Part shown: positions 7,453 to 13,740 of the stretch, piece by piece | How the letters are laid out: each line of letters opens with the position of its first letter | How positions within the stretch are numbered: position 1 is the first letter of the stretch | NCBI GenBank assembly: GCA_045602655.1 | Contig: JAZSBY010000062.1 | Span: forward strand, 1-16,287 | From: Fimenecus sp045602655 | GTDB taxonomy: Bacteria > Bacillota > Clostridia > Oscillospirales > Acutalibacteraceae | Length of the DNA stretch: 16,287 nucleotides | Reading direction: 5' to 3' | The notes under the pieces: generated by a model | The model's database searches: none | The model's input: the letters and a program-made list of their open reading frames with translations, nothing else | What the model was told of the DNA's origin: nothing | Program-made: the position numbers and the translations under genes

Positions 7453-7472
7453 TTGAAATTGAATTTCAAATT
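7450..7472. promoter_or_regulatory. Perfect 23-bp palindrome, candidate Fur-family operator
   Basis: The arms AATTTGAAATT (7450-7460) and AATTTCAAATT (7462-7472) are exact reverse complements around a single G. The core is TGAAATT-N-AATTTCA, the 7-1-7 architecture of Fur, PerR and Zur boxes, and it matches the Fur half-site TGATAAT at 5 of 7 positions. It overlaps the -10 and start site directly upstream of a Fur-family gene, which fits repression of the operon by its own product. The metal sensed cannot be read from the site. Confidence 0.75.
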
Positions 7473-7492
7473 CAGTTTAAGAAAGGCATAAT

Positions 7493-7897
7493 ATGAGTTA
7501 CAATACAAGACAAAGCAAATTGGTTTACCATTTTTTACAAAACAATCCTCATAAACATTTTTCTGCAGAGGAAGTTTATTTTTCATTGATTTCCAATGGT
7601 GACAACATTGGCAGAACCACCGTTTATCGTCAATTGGATAAGCTCTGCGATGAGAAAAAGGTCAGAAAATTCTTTTCAGGTGAAAACAATGCTTGCTGTT
7701 ATCAGTTGGAGAGCGAACATTGTCACAACCACTACCACTTAAAATGTTCCTCCTGTGGCACACTTATCCATACGGAATGTGATTTTCTTGATAAGCTTAC
7801 AAGCCATATTTTTAATGACCATCAGTTTAAGATTGACGGTTCAAGAACTGTGCTTTACGGAATATGTAAAAATTGCAGAGAGGAGAAAGCAGTATGA
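7493..7897 (+). CDS. Fur-family metal-responsive transcriptional repressor
   Basis: The 134-residue length is normal for Fur, Zur or PerR. A winged helix occupies about 1-75, with the recognition region NIGRTTVYRQLDKLCDEKKV at 38-57, and a C-terminal dimerisation/metal domain follows. Two CxxC pairs (C85/C88 and C125/C128) form the structural zinc site. The H78-N-H80-Y-H82 stretch and H110 are candidate regulatory metal ligands. An extra cysteine pair (C68/C69) and C77 lie near that site. The ATG at 7493 follows AAAGG at 7482-7486. The gene overlaps the downstream permease by ATGA, so both are made together, and the palindrome over the promoter suggests autoregulation. Linkage to a metal exporter-like permease and the cysteine-rich site lean towards a Zur- or Mn/heavy-metal-type sensor, but Fur, Zur, Mur and PerR cannot be told apart here. 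Confidence 0.9.
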   Translation: MSYNTRQSKLVYHFLQNNPHKHFSAEEVYFSLISNGDNIGRTTVYRQLDKLCDEKKVRKFFSGENNACCYQLESEHCHNHYHLKCSSCGTLIHTECDFLDKLTSHIFNDHQFKIDGSRTVLYGICKNCREEKAV

Positions 7898-8793
7898 CAC
7901 CATTTTTACACGCACATACGGACATATCCGTTTTTTCTGCAGACGGTCTTTCTGATATTCTGCTTGATGCAGTCCTTGACACATTTAAGGCTCTCCCCTT
8001 TTTGTTTATTGCATTTTTACTCATTGAATTTCTTGAACACAAGGCAGAGGACAAAATTCAACACCTGTTCACCCGTGTTGGTGCTATGGGTCCACTTATC
8101 GGTACAATTTTAGGTTGTGTGCCCCAATGTGGTTTCTCTGTTATGTGTGCAAACCTTTATTCAAGTGGCATAATAACATTGGGCACTCTTGTTGCTGTTT
8201 TTCTTTCTACCTCTGATGAGGCGATAATTCTCCTTGCAACTGCCGAAAATGGTGTTTTTGAAATCTTAAAGCTGATAGTTACCAAGATTATTATTTCGCT
8301 TTTCTTCGGATATTTAATTTATTTAACAGAGAAAAAGCTACACAAAGGGCATACTCACCATTCACACGATTTATGCGAACACGACCACTGCGGTTGTGAT
8401 GAAAATAGTGGTGTTTTGCGACCTGCTCTTGTTCACACAGTAAAGGTATTTGGATTTTTACTTTTATTCACAATTTTAATTCAATTTGCAGTGGCGTTTA
8501 TTGGAACAGAAAGACTCTCACACTTTTTACTCTCTGATTCAGTTTTTCAACCACTTCTTTCAGCCTTAATCGGATTTATTCCAAACTGTGCTTCATCCGT
8601 ACTCCTGACACAACTTTATGCAGAAAACACATTGAGTTTCGGTGCTTTGATTTCAGGACTCTGCACTAATGCAGGTGCAGGAATGCTTATATTATTCCGA
8701 AACAAAAGTAACTTTAGGGATAATCTTAAAGTTTTGAGTGTTATGTATATATGTTCAATTATTCCGGGACTAATTTTGCACCTCTCTTTTTAA
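7894..8793 (+). CDS. Polytopic metal-exporter-like permease (ArsP_2/DUF2899 type)
   Basis: This 299-residue membrane protein resembles the putative 10-TM heavy-metal exporter family, annotated variously as manganese or arsenic efflux; transport has rarely been tested. Two halves repeat the same pattern: LIGTILGCVPQCGFS near 68-82 and LLSALIGFIPNCASS near 221-235, each followed by a LxxGxLxA-type helix, showing internal duplication. Between them a cytoplasmic-type loop (about 149-170) is packed with metal ligands, HKGHTHHSHDLCEHDHCGC, and probably binds Zn, Ni, Co or Mn. The ATG at 7894 overlaps the regulator stop as ATGA and is preceded by AGAGGAG at 7878-7884; an in-frame TTG at 7873 would sit ahead of this RBS and is rejected. 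Co-expression with a Fur-family repressor supports a metal substrate. The direction of transport is inferred from the family. Confidence 0.82.
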   Translation: MTPFLHAHTDISVFSADGLSDILLDAVLDTFKALPFLFIAFLLIEFLEHKAEDKIQHLFTRVGAMGPLIGTILGCVPQCGFSVMCANLYSSGIITLGTLVAVFLSTSDEAIILLATAENGVFEILKLIVTKIIISLFFGYLIYLTEKKLHKGHTHHSHDLCEHDHCGCDENSGVLRPALVHTVKVFGFLLLFTILIQFAVAFIGTERLSHFLLSDSVFQPLLSALIGFIPNCASSVLLTQLYAENTLSFGALISGLCTNAGAGMLILFRNKSNFRDNLKVLSVMYICSIIPGLILHLSF

Positions 8794-8801
8794 AATTATT
8801 C

Positions 8802-8830
8802 TTTACTTTCAAGTTTTAATGTGTTAAAAT
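8802..8830 (+). promoter_or_regulatory. Promoter of the yerC-methyltransferase-hslO operon
   Basis: TTTACT (8802-8807) and TAAAAT (8825-8830) are 17 bp apart, with TG at 8822-8823 extending the -10. It starts just 9 bp after the permease stop. No clear terminator lies between, so read-through from the upstream operon is possible. Confidence 0.7.
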
Positions 8831-8864
8831 ATCAAAGGGAATAAAACTTTTGGAGGTTTTAAAA

Positions 8865-9152
8865 ATGGGAATTGAATTTAAGAACGAAAACACTGATTTT
8901 CTTATTAAGTGCATTATGCAGTTAAAAAACGAAGATGAATGTTATGATTTCTTTCAGGACCTTTGTACAATAAATGAATTTCATTCAATGGCACAGCGTT
9001 GTGTTGTTGCAAAAATGCTTTCAGAGAAAAAGGTATATAACGATATTGTCAAGGCAACAGGTGCTTCAACCGCTACAATCAGCCGTGTGAACCGTTCGCT
9101 TCAGTACGGTGCTGATGGTTATGAAAAGATTTTTGAAAGAGTCGAAGAATGA
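8865..9152 (+). CDS. yerC: TrpR-related DNA-binding protein, YerC/YecD family
   Basis: The 95-residue protein has the TrpR-like helical fold of the YerC/YecD family: an acidic N-terminal helix, MQLKNEDECYDFFQDLCTINEFHSMAQRCVVAKML, then a helix-turn-helix ending KATGASTATISRVNRSLQYG (about 63-82) with the conserved ASTATISRVNR recognition segment. It is expected to be a small dimeric cytoplasmic DNA-binding protein; the YerC regulon is poorly defined and tryptophan binding is not established. The ATG at 8865 has GGAGG at 8852-8856; a TTG at 8850 would overlap that RBS and is rejected. The 3' end overlaps the methyltransferase start by ATGA, making it the first gene of a three-gene coupled operon. 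Confidence 0.9.
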   Translation: MGIEFKNENTDFLIKCIMQLKNEDECYDFFQDLCTINEFHSMAQRCVVAKMLSEKKVYNDIVKATGASTATISRVNRSLQYGADGYEKIFERVEE

Positions 9153-9922
9153 GTTACGGTATTTTTTCATCAGTATATGATATTTTAACTGAAAATGTTG
9201 AATACGAAAGAATTGCCCATAAAACCTGCTCTCTGTTACACAAAAACGGTGTTAACGGAGGGCTTTTGCTTGACCTTGGATGTGGCACAGGCACACTTTC
9301 TTTTCTTTTAGAGAAAAAGGGGTACGATATTATCGGCGTCGATGCAAGTGAAGATATGCTTATGGTGGCAAACGAAAAGAAGTATGATGAAAATTCTTCC
9401 GCTATGTTTCTTTGTCAGAAAGGCGAAGAACTTGACCTTTACGGCACCATTGACTGTGCTGTTTCAAGCCTTGACACCATAAACCACATTGACAGCCTTC
9501 AAAAAATTGAAAAAGCATTTTCCCTTGTTTCACTTTTTATGAATATGGGCGGAATTTTTATTTTTGATATGAACACACCATATAAACACGAGGAAATTCT
9601 TGGGAATAACACTTTTGTTTATGATATGGACGAGGTTTACTGTGTGTGGCAGAATTCTTTTGATAAAGAAGATTGCACTACAACTATTGACCTTGATTTC
9701 TTTATTAAAAATGAAGATGACGACGGATATGAAAGATACAGCGAGAGTTTTTGTGAGTTTTCATATTCCGTAGAAGATATTATAAAGATTATTGAAAAAA
9801 CAGGTTTTACTCTTTTGGAAATGTTTGATGATTACAGCGACAGAATTCCAAGTGATAAAACCGAAAGAATAACATTTGTTTGTAAAAAAACAGAAACTAT
9901 ATTTAAGGATGAATTAAAATGA
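9149..9922 (+). CDS. Class I SAM-dependent methyltransferase, substrate unknown
   Basis: The 257-residue soluble protein carries a Rossmann methyltransferase core. Motif I is LLDLGCGTGTLSFL at about 40-53, the acidic ribose-binding loop is IIGVDAS at 61-67 (D65), motif IV-like CAVSSLDTINHI is at 103-114, and GGIFIFDMNTP is at 134-144. The C-terminal half (about 150-245) is acidic, with a beta-rich extension (YERYSESFCEFSYSVEDI) common in small-molecule methyltransferases of Clostridia. Nothing in it identifies the substrate. It overlaps yerC upstream and hslO downstream, each by ATGA, so it should be made in step with both. Conserved linkage of this gene to hslO in other Clostridia would be the best clue to function. 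Confidence 0.88.
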   Translation: MSYGIFSSVYDILTENVEYERIAHKTCSLLHKNGVNGGLLLDLGCGTGTLSFLLEKKGYDIIGVDASEDMLMVANEKKYDENSSAMFLCQKGEELDLYGTIDCAVSSLDTINHIDSLQKIEKAFSLVSLFMNMGGIFIFDMNTPYKHEEILGNNTFVYDMDEVYCVWQNSFDKEDCTTTIDLDFFIKNEDDDGYERYSESFCEFSYSVEDIIKIIEKTGFTLLEMFDDYSDRIPSDKTERITFVCKKTETIFKDELK

Positions 9923-10800
9923 ATAAGCTTGTCAGAATGATTTCAGAGGACGGTACTTTATACTGTCTTGCTCTTGATTCAACGGAAATGGTCAGAGAAA
10001 TGCAGAAAACTCACAACACAAGTAAGGTTTGCTCTGCTGCTCTCGGAAGACTTATTACGGGTGCCTCAATGATGGGTGTCCTTTTAAAGGGTGACAAGGA
10101 TACTCTTACACTTAAAATCAGCGGTGGCGGTCCTGCATCCCCGGTTGTTGCAGTTGCAAATTCAAAAGGTCAGGTCAAAGGTTATGTTGGTGATTCAAGA
10201 GTCAATCTTCCCCTTAACAATAAAGGTAAACTTGATGTTTCCGGTGCAGTTGGTAAAAACGGATTTTTAACAGTTATTAAAGACCTTGGCTTAAAAGAGC
10301 CATATTGTGCACAAACACCTATTATTTCAGGTGAAATCGCAGAGGACATTACTGCTTACTACGCAACAAGTGAGCAAACACCAACTGTTTGTGCTTTAGG
10401 TGTGCTTGTTGACCCGCAAAGTGAAGAAGTGCTTTTAGCAGGTGGATTTTTAATTCAATTGCTTCCGACTGCAGGCGAAGACACAATCTCACTTGTTGAA
10501 AAGAGCCTTGAAGGTATCAAGCCGGTTACAACAATGCTTGCAGAAGGGCTTACACCTGAAGAAATCTGTCAGGCTGTACTTTCAGAATTCACAATGCAGT
10601 TACTGGACACACAAGAAGTTGAGTACAGATGTGACTGCTGTACAGAACGAGTAACAAGAGCCTTAATAAGTGCAGGTGCAGAGGGATTACAGGAAATGGC
10701 AGAAGATGAGCAAACAGAAGTTTGTTGTCATTTCTGTAATAAAAAATACATTTTCCCAAGAGAAAAAATCTTGAAACTTTTGAAAGAAGCATCTAAATAA
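9919..10800 (+). CDS. hslO: Hsp33, redox-activated holdase chaperone
   Basis: Hsp33 is a cytoplasmic chaperone held inactive by zinc on four cysteines. Oxidation releases zinc and exposes binding surface for unfolding proteins. The 293-residue length is typical. The N-terminal substrate-binding domain (about 1-180; LITGASMMGVLLKG, ISGGGPASPVVAVA, GAVGKNGFLTVIKDLG) is complete. The redox switch is present as C238-D-C240 followed 30 residues later by C270-H-F-C273, and extra cysteines C241 and C269 adjoin each pair. Translation starts at an ATG overlapping the methyltransferase stop (ATGA). A strong terminator lies 7 bp after the stop. As an anaerobe-type genome, it would need Hsp33 during oxygen or hypochlorite exposure; that role is inference from the family. 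Confidence 0.96.
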   Translation: MNKLVRMISEDGTLYCLALDSTEMVREMQKTHNTSKVCSAALGRLITGASMMGVLLKGDKDTLTLKISGGGPASPVVAVANSKGQVKGYVGDSRVNLPLNNKGKLDVSGAVGKNGFLTVIKDLGLKEPYCAQTPIISGEIAEDITAYYATSEQTPTVCALGVLVDPQSEEVLLAGGFLIQLLPTAGEDTISLVEKSLEGIKPVTTMLAEGLTPEEICQAVLSEFTMQLLDTQEVEYRCDCCTERVTRALISAGAEGLQEMAEDEQTEVCCHFCNKKYIFPREKILKLLKEASK

Positions 10801-10807
10801 AACAACA

Positions 10808-10837
10808 AAAGGTGGAGAAAACTCCACCTTTATTTTT
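10808..10837 (+). terminator. Bidirectional terminator between hslO and the small membrane protein gene
   Basis: A 10-bp stem AAAGGTGGAG (10808-10817) / CTCCACCTTT (10822-10831) with an AAAA loop is followed by ATTTTTAT on the plus strand. On the minus strand the stem is followed by TGTTGTTTTAT, so it can also stop transcription from the convergent gene. The stretch 10838-10961 shows nothing else I can assign. Confidence 0.9.
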
Positions 10838-10961
10838 ATGGCTATATCCTTTTTTACAAGTTGCAAACAGCAGTTTTTTATATCATACTTTTACAGAAAA
10901 ACCTCATTTACATTTGTCAAATTGTCTGCCCAACCGTTTTTTTGACATTCAGTTTCGTTTT

Positions 10962-11276
10962 TTACCAATATTCCGTTAAAGTTATTTCCCCCTGTTTAGT
11001 AATATACAATGTGAAATCAATATCTTCATTTGTTGATGAAACAATGTGTACATTGTAATTCCCCTCACAAGATATGTTTTTAATATAACATTCTTCGTCA
11101 GGATATTTTTTTGCTATATATTCAAGGGCAGTTTCCTTGGCAAGTTTTTTTGAAACAGGATTGCCAAAGGTATCGTTCAAGAGGTAAGCAATACCAATAA
11201 TACATACAACTAAAAATGGTATACCAATAGCAATTAACGCAGTTTTTGCTATTATATCAGATGTATTTTCTTTCAT
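10962..11276 (-). CDS. Small single-pass membrane protein, YfjL-like
   Basis: The 104-residue product has a short N-terminus, one strong membrane helix (about 12-33) and a mixed alpha/beta outer domain. That domain contains FGNPVSKKLAKETALEYIAKKYP (about 37-59) and beta-type IVSSTNEDIDFTLYITKQGEI. The NPVSKKLA..A..Y(I)..KYP pattern is shared by small Bacillota proteins called YfjL-like, whose role is unknown; I recognise the pattern from memory only. C63 and C70 lie in the outer domain. The ATG at 11274-11276 has GGGG/AAGGGGAG at 11282-11289 upstream and a near-perfect promoter, so it is a real single-gene unit. It converges on hslO and shares its terminator. Function cannot be assigned. Confidence 0.75.
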   Translation of the reverse strand: MKENTSDIIAKTALIAIGIPFLVVCIIGIAYLLNDTFGNPVSKKLAKETALEYIAKKYPDEECYIKNISCEGNYNVHIVSSTNEDIDFTLYITKQGEITLTEYW

Positions 11277-11298
11277 ACTAACTCCCCTTTTTTATTTC

Positions 11299-11327
11299 AA
11301 TATATCATTTACAACATGTTTTGTCAA
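11299..11327 (-). promoter_or_regulatory. Promoter of the small membrane protein gene
   Basis: On the minus strand a perfect -35 TTGACA (11322-11327), a 17-bp spacer and TATATT (11299-11304) with an upstream TG form one of the strongest predicted promoters in the window. The start site should be near 11292, leaving a leader of only about 16 nt that holds the RBS. Confidence 0.85.
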
Positions 11328-11335
11328 TAAAATGA

Positions 11336-11371
11336 AAACGGGACGCTGTGGTCAGCGTCCCCTACGTTTTT
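11336..11371 (-). terminator. GTAGGG-type stem-loop, copy 3; possible parC terminator
   Basis: A 9-bp perfect stem GGGACGCTG (11340-11348) / CAGCGTCCC (11353-11361) is flanked on the minus strand by ACGTAGG and then GTTTTCATTTTAT. It lies about 120 bp after the parC stop and just upstream of the next minus-strand promoter. It shares its layout with copies at 4471-4506 and 4565-4588. The T-rich tract after the stem makes intrinsic termination plausible on either strand. Confidence 0.6.
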
Positions 11372-11384
11372 ATGATACTAGAAA

Positions 11385-11489
11385 CTAAATTGTATTATTC
11401 TTTCGTAAGACAATGTGTCAGAGGCGAAGCTGTATGTAGATACTGCGAGCCGATAGACACGCAGTATTGCGGAAAAAGAATCAATTTAG
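11385..11489. repeat. 105-bp inverted-repeat element with internal hairpin, MITE or structured RNA
   Basis: Outer arms CTAAATTG...ATTCTTT (11385-11403, with a 4-nt insertion) and AAAGAATCAATTTAG (11475-11489) are complementary over 15 positions. Inside is an 8-bp stem ATACTGCG (11440-11447) / CGCAGTAT (11460-11467) with a 12-nt loop. A competing GTGTC (11415-11419) / GACAC (11456-11460) pairing also exists. The interior is more GC-rich than its surroundings and does not look coding. The right arm includes the parC stop codon. The layout fits a non-autonomous mobile repeat or a folded 3'-UTR RNA; I cannot decide which. Confidence 0.45.
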
Positions 11490-13726
11490 AATGTAAGTTG
11501 TTCGCCTTGGTCCTCTGCACTAAGTATTGCACCTGCTGATGGGAGAGTTTTTGTTCTGTATCTTCCTGGTCTTACAAACTGACCTTCTCTAATATCAGCA
11601 ACAGATTCAACCCTGTGACCTTTTTTAAGGCTCATTACGGCAACACCCTGACTATCCTTTGTAGTCTTTGCAGAAATTGCTCCTGAATTAAAGAGAAGAT
11701 ATCTGCCTGCTGTTGATTTCATAACAAGTTCTTTATCCTCGGGAACATAAACCGCATTTACAATAGGACTCTTATCGGAATATGCTTTAATAAGCTTTTT
11801 ACGGTTCTGTTTTGTTTCGTAAGCAGAAATATCCACCTTTGCAACCTTACCATTCTGGAAGAAGAAGAGCATATAGCCCTTATATTTCTTGACAACAGCC
11901 ATGAACAATGCCGTTTCGTCAGGCTCCATCTGGAGTTTTGTTGCTACATAGTCACCGAGTACACTTGCCTTTGTATCGTCAAATTCACAAGCACGGGATT
12001 TATAAACCTGACATTTATTTGTAAAGAAAAGAAGTTCAACGCTATTGGTTGTTTCAACACTCATGGTGATTTCGTCATTCTCTTTAAGCTTATGCTCACC
12101 ACTCATACGAAGTGACAATGGAGTAATCTTTTTGAAATAGCCCTCTTTTGTGAAGAAAACCGTAACAGGATAATCCGGTACTGCTTCAATTTCTTCCTCA
12201 TTATCTTCAATTTCCTGTGCGTAGATTATCTCCGTGCATCTGTCTTTACCATATTTGTCCTTAACCTGATTAAGTTCATTAACGATGATTTTCTTAACAC
12301 GAGCCTTACTTGAAAGAATATCTTCCATATCCTCAATCTGCTTCTTAAGGTCCTCAACATCATTGAGGCGTTTAAGAATATACTCACGGTTTAAGTGACG
12401 GAGTTTGATTTCGGCAACATATTCAGCCTGAATCTGGTCAATACCGAAGCCAATCATCAAGTTAGGCACAACCTCTGCTTCCTCTTCAGTTTCACGGACA
12501 ATCTTTATTGCCTTGACAATATCAAGGAGAATTTTTTGAAGACCTAACAAGAGATGTAATTTATCCTTTGCCTTTGTTAAATCAAAATAAACTCTGCGAT
12601 TAACACATTCTGTACGGAAAGCAATCCATTCTGTAAGAAGCTCTGCAACACCCAAAACCTGTGGCACACCTGCAATAAGCACATTGAAATTACAGGAGAA
12701 TGTGTCTTCAAGTGGAGTCATTTTATAAAGTTTTGCCATAAGTTTTTCAGCATCCGTACCGCGTTTAAGGTCAATGGTGATTTTAAGACCTTTTTTATCA
12801 GTTTCGTCACGGATGTCGCTGATTTCACGGATAGCATTTGCCTTAACCTTTTCAATTACTTTATCAATAATTGCTTCTGCCGTTGTTGTTGGTGGGATTT
12901 GGGTAATATCAATGCAGTTATTTGCCTTGTCATACTCATATTTTGCTCTTACCTTAAAGCCACCACGACCTGTACGGAAAATCTCTGCCATCTGTTCACG
13001 GTCATAGACAATTTTGCCGCCACCGATAAAATCAGGTGCTTTAAGTGTTTCCATAATGTCAAAATCTTTATCTTTAATAAGACCGATAGTTGTTTCGCAG
13101 ATTTCACGCAAGTTGAATGAACATATTGAAGACGCCATACCAACAGCAATACCTGTATTTGAATTTACAAGAATTGACGGGAATGTTACAGGCAAGAGTG
13201 TTGGCTCTTTCATTGTAGCATCATAGTTATCAACGAAATCGACTGTATCTTTATCAATATCACGGAACAATTCTGCTGAAATTGCTTCAAGCTTTGCCTC
13301 AGTATAACGGGATGCAGCAAAAGCCATATTCTTTGAATATGCTTTACCAAAGTTACCCTTTGAGTCAACATAAGGATGCAATAAACTCTCGTTACCCTTT
13401 GAAAGTCGCACCATTGTTTCATAAATTGCCATATCACCGTGAGGGTTTAACTGCATTGTACGACCAACGATGTTGGCAGATTTAACTCTGCCACCATTTA
13501 AAAGTCCCATTTTATACATTGTATAAAGGAGTTTTCTGTGAGATGGTTTAAGACCGTCAATTTCAGGAATTGCACGGGACATAATAACACTCATTGCATA
13601 AGGCATATAGTTGGTTTCAAGTGTTTCAGTAATAAACTGTTCAACAACATCACCGGCACCTATAATATGTGCGTTTATATTTTCTTCTTCCACTTTTGGA
13701 ACATCAATTTTCTTTTTTCGTGCCAT
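11486..13726 (-). CDS. parC: Type IIA DNA topoisomerase subunit A, ParC-like (divergent clostridial type)
   Basis: This 746-residue protein forms the breakage-reunion half of an A2B2 topoisomerase. After a basic tail come the winged-helix/tower parts: YAMSVIMSRAIPEIDGLKPSHRKLLYTMY (about 43-71), NPHGDMAIYETMVRL (94-108) and the active-site FAASRYTE with R140-Y141. A long helical region with coiled-coil character (about 440-490) precedes the C-terminal pinwheel. That domain shows about five degenerate blades (VFFTKEGYFKKI, LFFTNKCQVYKS, LFFFQNGKVAKV, LLFNSGAIS, AVMSLKKGHRV). No GyrA box (QRRGGKG-like) is seen, which argues for relaxing/decatenating ParC rather than supercoiling GyrA. The fluoroquinolone-contact Ser of GyrA position 83 is M99 and Asp87 is E103. 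The ATG at 13724-13726 follows GGGAGGGGG, 14 bp after the parE stop. Confidence 0.92.
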   Translation of the reverse strand: MARKKKIDVPKVEEENINAHIIGAGDVVEQFITETLETNYMPYAMSVIMSRAIPEIDGLKPSHRKLLYTMYKMGLLNGGRVKSANIVGRTMQLNPHGDMAIYETMVRLSKGNESLLHPYVDSKGNFGKAYSKNMAFAASRYTEAKLEAISAELFRDIDKDTVDFVDNYDATMKEPTLLPVTFPSILVNSNTGIAVGMASSICSFNLREICETTIGLIKDKDFDIMETLKAPDFIGGGKIVYDREQMAEIFRTGRGGFKVRAKYEYDKANNCIDITQIPPTTTAEAIIDKVIEKVKANAIREISDIRDETDKKGLKITIDLKRGTDAEKLMAKLYKMTPLEDTFSCNFNVLIAGVPQVLGVAELLTEWIAFRTECVNRRVYFDLTKAKDKLHLLLGLQKILLDIVKAIKIVRETEEEAEVVPNLMIGFGIDQIQAEYVAEIKLRHLNREYILKRLNDVEDLKKQIEDMEDILSSKARVKKIIVNELNQVKDKYGKDRCTEIIYAQEIEDNEEEIEAVPDYPVTVFFTKEGYFKKITPLSLRMSGEHKLKENDEITMSVETTNSVELLFFTNKCQVYKSRACEFDDTKASVLGDYVATKLQMEPDETALFMAVVKKYKGYMLFFFQNGKVAKVDISAYETKQNRKKLIKAYSDKSPIVNAVYVPEDKELVMKSTAGRYLLFNSGAISAKTTKDSQGVAVMSLKKGHRVESVADIREGQFVRPGRYRTKTLPSAGAILSAEDQGEQLTF

Positions 13727-13740
13727 AATATCCCCCTCCC

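Noticed and set aside
7341..7492. Possible metal riboswitch (such as yybP-ykoY) ahead of the metal permease operon
   Set aside because: The leader from the predicted start to the regulator ATG is only about 34 nt and is mostly palindrome, too short for an aptamer.
7850..8050. Short ORFs on both strands around the regulator/permease junction
   Set aside because: They are shadows in other frames of the Fur-type and permease genes, with no RBS and no recognisable protein pattern.
11348..11539. 63-codon plus-strand ORF over the parC 3' end
   Set aside because: It starts inside a stem-loop, runs through the inverted-repeat element and enters parC antisense; it lacks an RBS and its cysteine-rich translation looks random.
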